Source: UBA710 sp051656785 (GTDB lineage Bacteria; Bacillota_I; Bacilli_A; Mycoplasmatales; Metamycoplasmataceae). Taken from it: DNA of 14,009 bases. Shown one piece after another: positions 1 to 8,877 of the stretch (its first letter is position 1; each line of letters starts with the position of its first letter). Under the pieces are notes generated by a model. That model was not told the DNA's origin and did no database searches. It saw only the letters and a program-made list of their open reading frames with translations. The stretch covers positions 1-14,009 of the forward strand of contig JBOFJK010000001.1 of assembly GCA_051656785.1 (NCBI GenBank), read 5' to 3'. Made by a program: the position numbers and the translations under genes.

Positions 1-1856
1 TCTAAAGTAACATTTAACATTTCATCAATTTCTAATTGAGTTAATGTTCCTAAGTTAAATAATTTTGATAAAAAGTCTTTACTTTGAACTATGTTTGGAT
101 TTTCCACATCAGCTAATGTTATATCAGTCGGAACAGTTGGTACTTTTGTAACTTGTATGTCTCTCACATAAAGTGAAAATTGATCTGATTTAATTTCATT
201 ACTTTGACCATTAATTGTAACATTACCATTAGGACTTAAAGAGATTTGGTAATCCATTCCAACAGTAACAGTTTCTAATGTAACAATTAGTAAATTATCA
301 ATTTCTAATTGAGTTAATGTTCCTAAGTTAAATAATTTTGATAAAAAGCCTTTACTTTTAACTATGTTTGGATTTTCCACATCAGCTAATGTTATATCGG
401 TCGGAACAATTGGTACTTTTGAAATCAACATATCTCTAATGTAAAGTGAAAATTGATCTGAATCAAATTCTTCAAAACTATTATTTATTATTTCGTCAAT
501 TGTTTTAGCATTTAGAGTTATTTTGTAACTAGTTCCCCCCGCAATAGCAGATACTGTTATTTCTAAAAGATTATCAATATCTGATTGAGATAAAGTTCCA
601 AAATCAAATAGTTTATCTAAAAATACCTTACTTTTAAATATTGTTGGATCATTAATATCTTCTTGTGTTATATCACTGGGAATTGTTTCTCTTCGAGAAA
701 TTGATATATTTCTAATATTTAATGTAAATTCTGATGAAGTTAATCCATCTGTTGAATCATTTAATGTATATCCTAATTTAGGAGTCAATTTAATAGTATA
801 AACTCTAAATTGTGTGATTTCAATTTTTTCAATATCAAAGTTAGTCAAGTTAGTTTGATTTAAACTTGGGCCATTAAATAATTTAGAAATAACTGCAAAC
901 TCTTTAAATTTATCACCTGTAATATCACTTGGTTTTATATCATTTGGAGCAATAGTGTTTCGATTGATTTGATAATCAATTGGTAATGTAAATTCATTAG
1001 AATCAAGAACTTTTTGATTGTTAATAATGTACCGTTTATTTGCACTCAAAGTTACAATTCTAGATTGGCTACCAGCCATTGGATTCATAGTAATTATAAC
1101 TCCTTCATTAAGTATAGTTTCAGTAATCGAAGAATCCAAATCAAATAACTTGTTTATAGTTTCGAAACTTTTAAAATTATCATTATTAACATCACTAGCC
1201 AATATTGAAAAAGGAATAAGTGTTTTAGGGGTAATATTTAAATTTATATCTGTTGTAAACTCATTAGATATTAATGTTGTTCTTCCGGCAATTGTATAAC
1301 CATTATTAGCATTTAAAGTAATTGTATAAACACTATCTTCAATAATGATATTTAATGAAACAGTTAAATTACTTAAATTAACATTATTTATTCCACTAAA
1401 TATTTTTACAAGTGTTGATAATTTCATAAATTGATTATTTTCAATATCTTCAATTTCAACAATAGGATTATTTATTTGACTAATGTTTAAATTATGATCA
1501 TGAGTTATTAAAGTAAATTCATCAGAAAGAAGTATAGATTTTTCTTGAATCGAATATCCTTTTTTAGCAATTAAAGCAATATTATAAACTCCACCAGTAG
1601 TAATTTCATTTTTTGTAACTGTTAAATTTTTTAGATTATCTTCATTTACTCCATCGAATAATTTTTCAAGTGTTGATAATTTTGTGTAGTTGTTATCTTT
1701 AATATCATTTTCTGTTATTTTAGGATAAGTTTTAGAAGTTATATCATAATTAATAATTTCAGATGAAGAAGTGCATGAAGCCATAACAGCTAAAGGAGTA
1801 AGAAAACCACTTGTTGATGTAATGATTAATGCTAATTTTCTCAATTTACTTTTCAT
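1..1856 (-). CDS. Large repeat-containing surface lipoprotein (C-terminus beyond window)
   Basis: At least 618 residues; the 3' end lies beyond the left edge. The ATG at 1856 follows an AAGG ribosome site. Residues 1-28 form a lipoprotein signal: basic start (MKSKLRK), hydrophobic core and lipobox VMASC, with Cys28 as the lipidated residue. The mature protein should therefore be anchored outside the membrane. The rest is a chain of ~90-residue modules, each with a DI..(D)...F..LS.LF segment, a Y.I.L..K.GY core and a final SDEFTL-like strand. The LF positions fall near residues 66, 148, 232, 322, 412, 504 and 595, giving seven copies, the last incomplete. Copies six and seven are nearly identical, whereas the others are diverged. 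The neighbouring lipoprotein (1960-3093) uses the same module. No enzymatic motif is visible. Adhesion or immune-exposed coat is an inference from architecture only. I do not recognise a named family. Confidence 0.88.
   Translation of the reverse strand, partial: MKSKLRKLALIITSTSGFLTPLAVMASCTSSSEIINYDITSKTYPKITENDIKDNNYTKLSTLEKLFDGVNEDNLKNLTVTKNEITTGGVYNIALIAKKGYSIQEKSILLSDEFTLITHDHNLNISQINNPIVEIEDIENNQFMKLSTLVKIFSGINNVNLSNLTVSLNIIIEDSVYTITLNANNGYTIAGRTTLISNEFTTDINLNITPKTLIPFSILASDVNNDNFKSFETINKLFDLDSSITETILNEGVIITMNPMAGSQSRIVTLSANKRYIINNQKVLDSNEFTLPIDYQINRNTIAPNDIKPSDITGDKFKEFAVISKLFNGPSLNQTNLTNFDIEKIEITQFRVYTIKLTPKLGYTLNDSTDGLTSSEFTLNIRNISISRRETIPSDITQEDINDPTIFKSKVFLDKLFDFGTLSQSDIDNLLEITVSAIAGGTSYKITLNAKTIDEIINNSFEEFDSDQFSLYIRDMLISKVPIVPTDITLADVENPNIVKSKGFLSKLFNLGTLTQLEIDNLLIVTLETVTVGMDYQISLSPNGNVTINGQSNEIKSDQFSLYVRDIQVTKVPTVPTDITLADVENPNIVQSKDFLSKLFNLGTLTQLEIDEMLNVTL
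25..148. repeat. Direct repeat copy A (lipoprotein module 7)
   Basis: A 124-bp stretch matching 298-421 with four mismatches, offset by exactly 273 bp (91 codons). It lies within the large lipoprotein gene and corresponds to the start of the seventh module. Similarity continues more weakly on both sides, so the whole module appears to be duplicated. Confidence 0.9.
298..421. repeat. Direct repeat copy B (lipoprotein module 6)
   Basis: Partner of the repeat at 25-148. The 273-bp offset keeps frame, so recombination between the copies would remove or add exactly one 91-residue module without breaking the gene. Confidence 0.9.
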
Positions 1857-1885
1857 CTTTTAACCTTATAATTTTTTTCATCAAT

Positions 1886-1907
1886 ATTGAGCATATTTAA
1901 ACTCAAT
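1886..1907. other. Small hairpin between the two large lipoprotein genes
   Basis: A 6-bp inverted repeat (ATTGAG / CTCAAT) with a 10-nt loop lies in the 103-bp gap between the stop of the second lipoprotein (1960) and the start of the first (1856). It has no T-run after it on the minus strand, so it is at best a weak terminator or leader structure. It may be chance in AT-rich DNA. Confidence 0.25.
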
Positions 1908-1959
1908 TAAATAGACACCTTATTAACTATAATAATTATATTCTTAATTATGATTTTTA

Positions 1960-3093
1960 TTATTTTAAAGAAAATGTAACTGAAGTAATTGCTCTTCCAT
2001 CCTTAAACATTTTTTTACCTTTTGCTCTTAGGGTAATTGAGTAAAAATCATCAGCCAATTCATTTAAACTTGCAGTAATATCATTTTCTACTTGCGGTAT
2101 AGTTAAGTTTGTAAATAATTTTTCTAAAGTTGCAAAAGTATGTAAGTTAGTTTCATCAATATCTTGTGGACTTAAATCAGCACTAGGGGCTGGTCTTGAT
2201 TCACCGGGCATTCCTTGTAACTCTTCAAATGTTTCTGAGACAATAGTATCCATATCACCATTATTTAACATGTATCCAGGTTTTGCTTTAACAGTAATTC
2301 AAGCATTATGAAGATTATTATCAAAAGTAACAATTAAACCATTATCAACTACTTCCTGATCTACATCAATAACAAATACTTTACTTAGTGTTTCTAAAGA
2401 TTTTATAGTTCATTCAGTAGTATCAAAAGTTGATATTTCTTTAACAATTGGGTTAATTTTACTAATCATTACATTAACAACAAGTTTAAATTCAAGAGAT
2501 GTAAGTGATTCTGTACTACCATTAATAGTAACTCCTTCAATAGGACTTATTTCAATTTTGTAACTATCCTCTTGACTCCCATTGATTTTTTCAATAACAA
2601 GATTAGCTAAATTATCATCATTAAAGTCGGCTCCATCAAATAATTTTGAAAGTACTGAAAAATTCTTATAGTTTTCCCCTTCAATATCAACTGGTTTAAT
2701 ATCAGTTGGAGCTTGAGTTTTGATTGAAATAGCCATATCGTCATCAACACTAAATACCTTTGACTTAAATTCCTTGACATTATTTATTGTATAACCATCT
2801 TTAGCCATTAAAGTAATCTGATAACTATTTGAAGAATCAACACTAACTATTGAAGCTTCTAAGTTTTCTAAATTATCACTATTTAAACCAATAAACGCTT
2901 TACTAAGTGTTGTCAATGTTTTGAAGTTTTGGCTAGCAATATTTCCTCATACTAATCTTGGGTTGGCTATTGCACCTATTTTGTAGTCAACCTCTTTTGT
3001 TGTTGAACTACAAGAAGCTACAACCGCTAATGGAACTATTAATCCACCTACACTCATAACCCCCAATGCTAATTTTTTAAAGTTACTAATCAT
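1960..3093 (-). CDS. Surface lipoprotein with four ~85-residue modules
   Basis: 377 residues, reading through in-frame TGA (Trp) codons at residue 49, residue 228 and near 2300. The signal peptide ends in lipobox VVASC with Cys28 lipidated, so the protein is predicted to sit on the outer face of the membrane. Four repeats of the module seen in the adjacent large lipoprotein have their L(S/E)K.F segments near residues 66, 151, 239 and 326. Modules two and four also show the D(I/L)..(V/Q)DI lead-in, and the protein ends exactly at a module boundary (VTFSLK). The start at 3093 has a GAGG site seven bases upstream and a good promoter at 3111-3139. The two genes are paralogues, 103 bp apart and co-oriented. 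Function is unknown; no catalytic residues stand out. Confidence 0.88.
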
Positions 3094-3110
3094 ATTTACC
3101 TCACTCTTTG

Positions 3111-3139
3111 ATTATATAAATTTTAATTAATATTGTTAT
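3111..3139 (-). promoter_or_regulatory. Promoter of the 1960-3093 lipoprotein
   Basis: On the minus strand, a perfect TATAAT -10 (3111-3116) and an ATAACA -35-like hexamer (3134-3139, 4 of 6 consensus matches) are separated by 17 bp. The start codon is 17 bases downstream of the -10 with a GAGG ribosome site between them. Confidence 0.5.
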
Positions 3140-3317
3140 CTTATCAATTTAGATTTTAAATTATTAATTACTTAATAATTATACAATATTTATCTTTGTT
3201 TCTAATGAATTGCCAAAACTAATGAAAACTTGATGAATAATCCTGATTGAAAGTAATAAAAATTTAAACTAGAATTTACACCATTAACATGAATCCAAAT
3301 ATTACTTCTTTAAATTG

Positions 3318-3352
3318 TTTTGTTCTATTTTATAACTTATATAAAACCAAAA
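3318..3352. terminator. Hairpin just after the short lipoprotein-like gene
   Basis: The core stem is TTTTATA / TATAAAA (3328-3334 and 3340-3346) with a 5-nt loop, extended by TTTTG / CAAAA (3318-3322 and 3348-3352) across an asymmetric internal loop. It starts three bases past the stop of the short minus-strand gene, where a terminator would sit. There is no clear T-run after it on the minus strand, so the call is weak. The remaining DNA up to the next promoter (3140-3317) shows nothing recognisable. Confidence 0.35.
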
Positions 3353-3354
3353 CA

Positions 3355-3675
3355 TTAAAACATTTTTGAATGATGCTTAATTAACTTTGATCTTAATAAT
3401 TCAACATTTTCATTTTCAAGAGGTTCAAGTTCATAATTGATAATTATATTTAATTCATTTTTCAATAAAGAATTTTGTTCATTATTTAATTCAACACTAT
3501 CTTTAGTAATTAAATTATTTTGCTCTCATTTAGAAGCTAATTTTAAAATATCTGAATTAGAATCTTGTTCATGATTCACTAAAATAACATTATAAGAAGC
3601 AATAAAAACTAAAGGAACTATTGTGGCACTACCAACCATTATTCCTAATAGCATTTTTTTGAAGTTATTAATCAT
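3355..3675 (-). CDS. Short lipoprotein relative with a lost lipobox cysteine
   Basis: 106 residues. The N-terminus (MINNFKKMLLGIMVGSATIV...) aligns residue for residue with the signal peptide of the neighbouring 377-residue lipoprotein, but position 28, the Cys that would be lipidated, is Tyr (FIASY). No other Cys exists in the protein. It therefore cannot be a diacylglyceryl lipoprotein and would remain as a membrane-anchored or unprocessed peptide with a ~75-residue exposed tail. That tail is rich in Asn, Glu, Leu and Lys, probably helical, and lacks the ~90-residue module. One TGA is read as Trp (residue 50). The ribosome site is weak (AGAAGA). It may be a truncated, degenerating paralogue or a small membrane protein. 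Confidence 0.6.
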
Positions 3676-3733
3676 ATTTATCTTCTTTCAATGTATTTCT
3701 TATTAATTATTTTATAAGCATTTACACAAATTA

Positions 3734-3739
3734 ATTATA
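3734..3739 (-). promoter_or_regulatory. Possible -10 of the short lipoprotein-like gene
   Basis: A TATAAT hexamer on the minus strand, 58 bases upstream of the ATG at 3675. No convincing -35 is visible at normal spacing. Confidence 0.3.
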
Positions 3740-3844
3740 CTCCTAATCATTTTTATATTTTTTTGATATTGAATTATTATTTAAAAAATAGGAGACTAAT
3801 TTGACTTTTTGATACATTATTCCTTCATATAATTTATTTATATA

Positions 3845-4096
3845 ATGAAATGTTTCTTTAGGAATAAAGTCAATTTTGAAATTGAAGTTAAACAATAACC
3901 ATTGATAAATGGCAAAATTTCCGGAACATTTAAGGGGAAGTTAAAAACTAGGGAAACATCTAAAAAAACAACACTGAATGATTTATTTAAGAAAATTGAA
4001 TCTATTGATAAAGGGCTTGCAAGTAGTGAATAAGAAAATTGATTTAATGTTATCAACACCAACAATGCAAAAAAGAAATCAATCATGATGCCTTAA
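3845..4096 (+). pseudogene. Decayed protein-coding remnant of unknown family
   Basis: A single plus-strand frame from ATG 3845 to TAA 4096 reads like a charged, soluble protein. It contains segments such as NFEIEVK, GTFKGKLKTRETSKK, TLNDLFKKIESIDKGL and ENWFNVINTNNAKKK (the W is a TGA), but is interrupted by in-frame TAA codons at 3896-3898 and 4034-4036. Just upstream, an AGGAG followed by TTG at 3801 opens a short run (LTFWYIIPSYN) in another frame, which could be the original start moved by an indel. Its composition differs from random AT-rich DNA, but I do not recognise the family. It may also be non-coding. The opposite strand has a hydrophobic reading frame that looks like a mirror of this one. 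Confidence 0.4.
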
Positions 4097-4118
4097 ACAA
4101 ATTGAATTAGTTTTAAGG
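4091..4118. other. Inverted repeat at the end of the decayed frame
   Basis: CCTTAAA (4091-4097) and TTTAAGG (4112-4118) form a 7-bp stem with a 14-nt loop that includes the final TAA of the remnant. It could be a leftover terminator stem of the old gene, but no T-run follows. Confidence 0.3.
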
Positions 4119-4133
4119 ACAAGAAGGATAAGG

Positions 4134-4160
4134 AAAAGAATTTTTATTAGTTCTTTTTTT
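4134..4160. terminator. Probable bidirectional terminator ending the sucrose operon
   Basis: A stem of AAAAGAA (4134-4140) and TTCTTTT (4151-4157) with a 10-nt loop continues into an eight-T run on the plus strand and into TTTT on the minus strand. It lies 20 bp beyond the last gene of the minus-strand sucrose operon. The stem is short and AT-rich, so termination would be modest. Confidence 0.4.
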
Positions 4161-4179
4161 TATTATTTAAAAAAGAAAA

Positions 4180-5067
4180 TTATTTAAACTCTTTTTTATT
4201 GATTATTTCACACATTCCATCAATTGAAGCTTGATTACCATTAAGTGATTTAAGAATTGTGAAAGATTCTTTTAAATGTTTTTGCTCTAAATAACCATCA
4301 ACAATTTTTTTTATTTTTTGGAAATCAAGAATGCCAGATTCAGACAATCCACCACCAATTACTATTGCTTCAACATTTAGTAATGATATTATGTTTGCTA
4401 TTCCAATAGCTAATCCATTGTATCAATAATTTGAAAGTTCAATTAATTTTGGATCTTTAGATATTAAAATATTTTCTGGTGTTAAATTGGGGATATTTAA
4501 TTTTTCAGATAATCTAATCAAACCTCTTGCTGAAAAATAAGTTCCTCATCTTTTCCCATCTACTGTAAAATAACCCACTTCACCTGCTGATCCTGAATAA
4601 CCACGGAATAACTTTTTATTGATCATTATTCCACCACCAATATCAGTTCCTAATGTCAATAAAACCCCACTATTATATTTTTTTAAGTTGCCATTAACAC
4701 TTTCACCAATTACTGCTGCATTTGCATCATTTTCAACAAATATTGGTAAATTAGTATATTTGCTTAATGATTCTCGGATATTTAGTCCTGTATAATTTTT
4801 ATGATTAGGAGTTGAACCAATTATAAGAGAAGTGTCTGGCTCAACATCTCCTGCAGTTGAAATTCCGATTGCACTAATTGGAAATGCTTCACTAACTTCT
4901 TTTATTTTATTACCTATTGAATCTAATAATTCATTTCCAGGTCTCATCATTGCATCAAATGAATATTTATCATTCTTTAGAATTAAAAAATTATTGTTTA
5001 TAACAGATCACTTGATAAATGTACCACCTATATCAAATATTAAATAATTCTTTTTATTTTCACTCAT
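4180..5067 (-). CDS. ROK-family sugar kinase, probably fructokinase of the sucrose operon
   Basis: 295 residues, a typical ROK length. The N-terminal phosphate loop is FDIGGTFIKW (residues 11-20). The sugar-binding and catalytic segment ENDANAA spans residues 112-118, with Asp114 as the expected general base, and GTDIGGG (140-146) is the second phosphate-binding loop. The usual ROK zinc motif (CxCGxxGC) after GE.G is absent and replaced by GYFTVDGKRWGTYFS, as in Cys-less ROK kinases. It would use ATP to phosphorylate a hexose in the cytosol. Because the preceding gene splits sucrose-6-phosphate, fructose is the likely substrate, but glucose or N-acetylmannosamine kinases share the fold. The ATG at 5067 is one base past the previous stop, and its ribosome site (AAGGAG) lies inside the hydrolase gene, so translation is probably coupled. 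Confidence 0.88.
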
Positions 5068-5068
5068 A

Positions 5069-6385
5069 TTATTTCTCCTTAATTATTAATTTATCCTTAA
5101 TATATATTCTAGTGGTAAATCATAAATTCTGATTTAATTGTATTTCTAAAATGCTGACATCATAGAAAATTTTAATGTCAAATATTTGATTATCTATATC
5201 ATGACAATAAATTTCTTTATTATAAATATAATAATCATTTTCTATAAATCTTTTTATTCATATATCATTAGAAAAATCAAGTTCAAAAATTTTGCTATCT
5301 CCATCAAATATTTCGATAATTTTATTTTCAATTATTGAAATAAATATAGGTTTAATCTCTTTTAAATTATATATTGATGAAGGATTCATAATTAATTTTT
5401 TATTAACTACATCATAGTCTAACTCACGAATCATTGACAATGTATGAACTCAATTATTTTTGTGTTCAGGATATTTATCAATTGTTGGCAAACCAATTCA
5501 AGCAATTAAATTTCATTTACCATTAATTAGAAAAGATTGTGGGGCATAAAAATCAAAACCGATATCTATTAACTTAAATTTATTAATAGTAATTTTATTA
5601 TCTGAAAATAAATCTTGTTCGGATATTTCAAAATAAACTGAAATATCAGGATTTTCTAATTCATGAGGATTTTTCAATTGTGGTGAACAAATAATAATTA
5701 TTTTCCCTTTAATAAAAACAACATTAGGACATTCAATCATTCCAAATTTTTGACCAAGTGAAATTTCCTTAATTAATTCTATTTCTTTAAAAACATTACT
5801 TAATTTAAATAATAAAATTAATCCTTCCCCACTAATATTTTGTGCCCCAAGTAATAAATATTTTTGTTCATTGAAAATAAAAATATACGGATCTCTAAAA
5901 TGATCAGTGTATTTATTACTAAAGAATTTATTATTTATTAAAACTCTTTTATTGATAATTTTTTCTTCCTTTAAATCAAATTCTGAATAAACAATACTTG
6001 AAGTTCTGGTTCAGTCATGATCACGTGAATTGCCTGTGTAAACACAAATTATTTTATTATTAATAACTAATGCATTTCCTGAATAAGCACCATGTGAATC
6101 AAAAACCTGATCAGGTTTATTAACTAATCATTTATAGTCAAAATCAATTAAATCTTTTGTTTTTGCCAATGCCATTGTTTTTAAACCATGAATTGGATTA
6201 GTAGGATGATGTTGAAATAGAATATATAATTTATTATCTTTAAAAAAAACACAATTAGGATCATTGATTAATCCTTGAATAGGATGAATATGTCATTTTG
6301 GACGGAACTCCCTATTAGTTATTGATGGGTTATATGATTTTAGAAATTCTCTTGAATATCTTTTTTTATTTTTTCCAGAAAGCAT
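5069..6385 (-). CDS. scrB: GH32 sucrose-6-phosphate hydrolase
   Basis: 438 residues, the usual length for a bacterial GH32 enzyme. It hydrolyses the sucrose-6-phosphate delivered by the PTS into glucose-6-phosphate and fructose in the cytosol; no signal peptide is present. All three catalytic acids are visible: Asp42 (nucleophile) in WHIHPIQGLINDPN, Asp165 in FRDPY (transition-state stabiliser), and Glu218 in IECPN (acid/base). The SGNA segment near 102-105 matches the family's substrate loop. The residue after NDPN is Cys45 rather than the usual Gly. Many TGA codons are read as Trp, including W31 of the signature. The ATG at 6385 is 18 bp after the PTS stop. An AAGGGA lies 14 bases upstream, rather far, and is partly in an inverted repeat (ATTAAGG 6384-6390 with CCTTAAT 6402-6408). 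Confidence 0.92.
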
Positions 6386-6403
6386 TAAGGTATTTAAGGT
6401 CCC

Positions 6404-8668
6404 TTAATATATTCTTGCAATTACTTCACCTGCTGCTACTTCACCAGAATGTTTAATAATTTCAATTTGTTTTTTGTCACTTTCATTAATACTTTCATAT
6501 AGGATAACATTGTAAATAACTTCACTATTTGCCCCGGCTTCAATTAATGAATTATGTTTAAATTCTGCAACTCTTGATTTCGCATTAATATTTGAACCAA
6601 TAAATTTTGATAATTTAATATATTTTAATTGTCTTAAATTTTTAGCTTCAGTATTTAGTTTAGCTGTTTCTGTCCCGATGTGCATTAACATTGTAATATC
6701 ATTTTTAGCTTTAATTGTAACTGCATGACCTGTCGGGAAAATATTTGAAATATTACCCTTAAATGGTGCATTAATTATTGTTTCATTTGTATTTTTTGGT
6801 TGAATTGCAAATGTCGGTCCCATTAAATCATTTTTGAAAGCTTCATCTTGAATTTCTTCTTTAGGTATTAAGAAACCATCACATGGAGCATAAATATAAT
6901 TAATGTTTTGATCTTTATTAATTTTTGCTTTTAAATTAACAAAGGGTTTTTCAATTTTTTCAACTAATTTTCCCAATTTTTGAACAATTTTAGAATCAAC
7001 TTCTGTATGATTCATTTTTCTGATAACAGCTCTATTTTTAGATCTCAATGAAAGTAATGCTGTTGATAAGAATGCTCCAATTGAAGTGATTATCATAGCA
7101 ATAATAAAGTTAACTGCCGGAACTAATCCAAGTCCATCTAAATCTTTTCCTCATGGAGTTGATTGAGCTACTTTTTCATATCATGCAACAATATTATCAT
7201 CAAAGGTAAAACTAAATTGAATAATTCCTAATCATGAAGCTGTCCCCATTGAAGAGGCAACTGTTTGAGTCATCCCCAATCAATAACCACCAAAGAATCC
7301 TCCAATCATCCCTCCAACAAAAATATATTTTAATGGTAAATTTATCCCAAAGATTGCTGGTTCTGTAATTCCAAGGTTGGCACTAATTCCTCCTGAAACT
7401 GCTGTTCCAACTGTCTTTTTATCTTTAAAGAATAGAATGGCAGTTAAACAGGCAATTCCTTGACCAATATTAGCTGCTGAAGCAACTGGTGTAATTCATG
7501 AAACACCTGTACTTGCAATTAAGGTTGCTTCAATCGGTAAGAATCCTTGATGTAATCCAGTAACAACTAAAGGTGCATACATCATTCCGATTAATGCTCC
7601 TCCTAGTCCAAATGCCGGGAAGTTAGTGTAAATAAAGATGTATTGAAATAATTCTGCTAAAGCAAAACCAATTGTTCTACCAAATGGCCCAATTATAATA
7701 AAAGCTAAGATAATAGAAATTATTACCGTTACTAAAGGTACTGTGATTATGGCAATTGATTCATGAGATATCTTTCTCATAAATTTTTCAATTCGTACTG
7801 CCACTCAAACAACTAGTAATGTTGGAACAACTTGTGCTTGATATCCTAATAAAGGTGCATCAAATACTGGGAATCCATCAAAAATGTGAACCCCTGTATC
7901 TCATAATTTAGGAACAAGTGTTGCTCCAGGGTGTTCTAATTGAGCCAATGCCTTACTTGCCGGATCTCATAAAACATAATAAGCAATACCATTTGGATTA
8001 TTTAAGCCTCAAGCATTTACTAAGGCGGGAGAGATTAGGACTAAACCTATAGCTGCTCCGAATCATGGATTACCACCAAATTTCTTGGCAGAGGTATAAC
8101 CAATTAAGACAGGTAAGGATCCTAGGATGGCCCCGCCCGTTACATCAAATAGCATACTGAAAACCTGGGCAGCAGGATTCATTCAGTCTCCATTTTCTAA
8201 TTTACCAACACCAACTGTACAAATAATATTATTTAATGCTAAAGAAAGACCGCCAACAATGAATACTGGAATAAGTGGCAAGAAAATTTGTGCAAATCCT
8301 CTGATTTGCTCCCTTGCTATTAACCACATATTTGTTTTAAAACTATAATTATGATTTCATTTTGTTTTAGTAACTACTTCGCTAGCAAAGTCACTTTTTT
8401 CATTTGGGAAATATGTTTCCTCAAATTGTTCAAATACTTTATTGACTGTTCCGGCTCCAAAAATAATTTGTCATTGATTACCATCTTTTGAAAATCCTTT
8501 AGAATTAGGAATTTCTTTTAATAAGTTTTGATCTACTAAACTGTCATCATGTAAAACAACTCTAAATCTTGTTGCACAATGGAAATAGTCTTTAATATTA
8601 GACATTCCTCCAAGAGATTCGAGTAGTTTTTCTGCTGAAGTTTTAAAAGTGTTTTCTTTTTTCTTCAT
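6404..8668 (-). CDS. scrA: PTS sucrose-type transporter, EIIBCA fusion
   Basis: 754 residues in the order EIIB-EIIC-EIIA. EIIB (about 10-90) has the phosphorylated Cys31 in YFHCATRFR. EIIC (about 115-545) is a multi-helix membrane domain with GITEP at 433-437, typical of the glucose/sucrose/trehalose superfamily. EIIA (about 590-754) has both active-site histidines: His648 in TGHAVTI and His663 in LMHIGTE. The protein takes a phosphate from HPr and imports sucrose as sucrose-6-phosphate through the plasma membrane. Sucrose is inferred from the following GH32 gene; trehalose or beta-glucoside PTS share this architecture. The ATG at 8668 has a GAGGA site. The open frame continues upstream to another ATG at 8788, but that stretch has no family similarity and overlaps the promoter. 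Confidence 0.9.
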
Positions 8669-8728
8669 TTTTTTCCTCAAAGTTTTAAGTTTTTTTAATT
8701 CCAAGCAATCAATGCAAAGACCATTATA

Positions 8729-8757
8729 ATTATAACATTTTAGAAATATCAGCTTTA
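8729..8757 (-). promoter_or_regulatory. Promoter of the sucrose operon
   Basis: On the minus strand, TGTTATAAT (8729-8737) is an extended -10, with a weak -35 region near 8752-8757. A second TATAAT lies at 8723-8728, so the exact start is uncertain. The transcript would have a leader of roughly 50 bases before the PTS start at 8668. Confidence 0.45.
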
Positions 8758-8764
8758 ATAAAAA

Positions 8765-8792
8765 ACATATTTTTTTATGTATCATCATACAT
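8765..8792. promoter_or_regulatory. Candidate operator: two overlapping dyads upstream of the sucrose promoter
   Basis: Two 16-bp dyads share a half-site. ACATA(6)TATGT covers 8765-8780, and ATGTAT-CATC-ATACAT covers 8777-8792 with perfect 6-bp arms. Both lie immediately upstream of the -35 region of the minus-strand sucrose promoter. Their placement suits a sugar-responsive regulator, but no regulator gene is in the window. Confidence 0.4.
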
Positions 8793-8877
8793 TTTGAACT
8801 TTTAATTCAAGAATTATTTGAGATTTATTTTTGCTTAATATAATCCAATTTTTAATATTTATATTTTCATAACATTA

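Noticed and set aside
1..421. CRISPR-like array from the near-identical direct repeats
   Set aside because: Only two copies, 124 bp long and in frame within a lipoprotein; no short regular repeats or spacers.
1018..1299. Plus-strand reading frame of 93 residues inside the large lipoprotein gene
   Set aside because: Antisense shadow of the repeat modules; no ribosome site and composition explained by the minus-strand codons.
3838..4086. 82-residue hydrophobic reading frame on the minus strand
   Set aside because: It mirrors the charged plus-strand remnant (antisense of Lys/Glu-rich codons gives Phe/Leu), and has no ribosome site or family resemblance.
4832..5047. Plus-strand reading frame opposite the ROK kinase
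   Set aside because: Antisense shadow of a clearly conserved gene. The same applies to plus-strand 8127-8348 and to minus-strand 10208-10408 and 12837-13094.
8669..8788. N-terminal extension of the PTS protein to an upstream ATG at 8788
   Set aside because: The extension has no EIIB similarity, covers the likely promoter, and lacks a ribosome site, whereas ATG 8668 has GAGGA at good distance and begins just before the EIIB domain.
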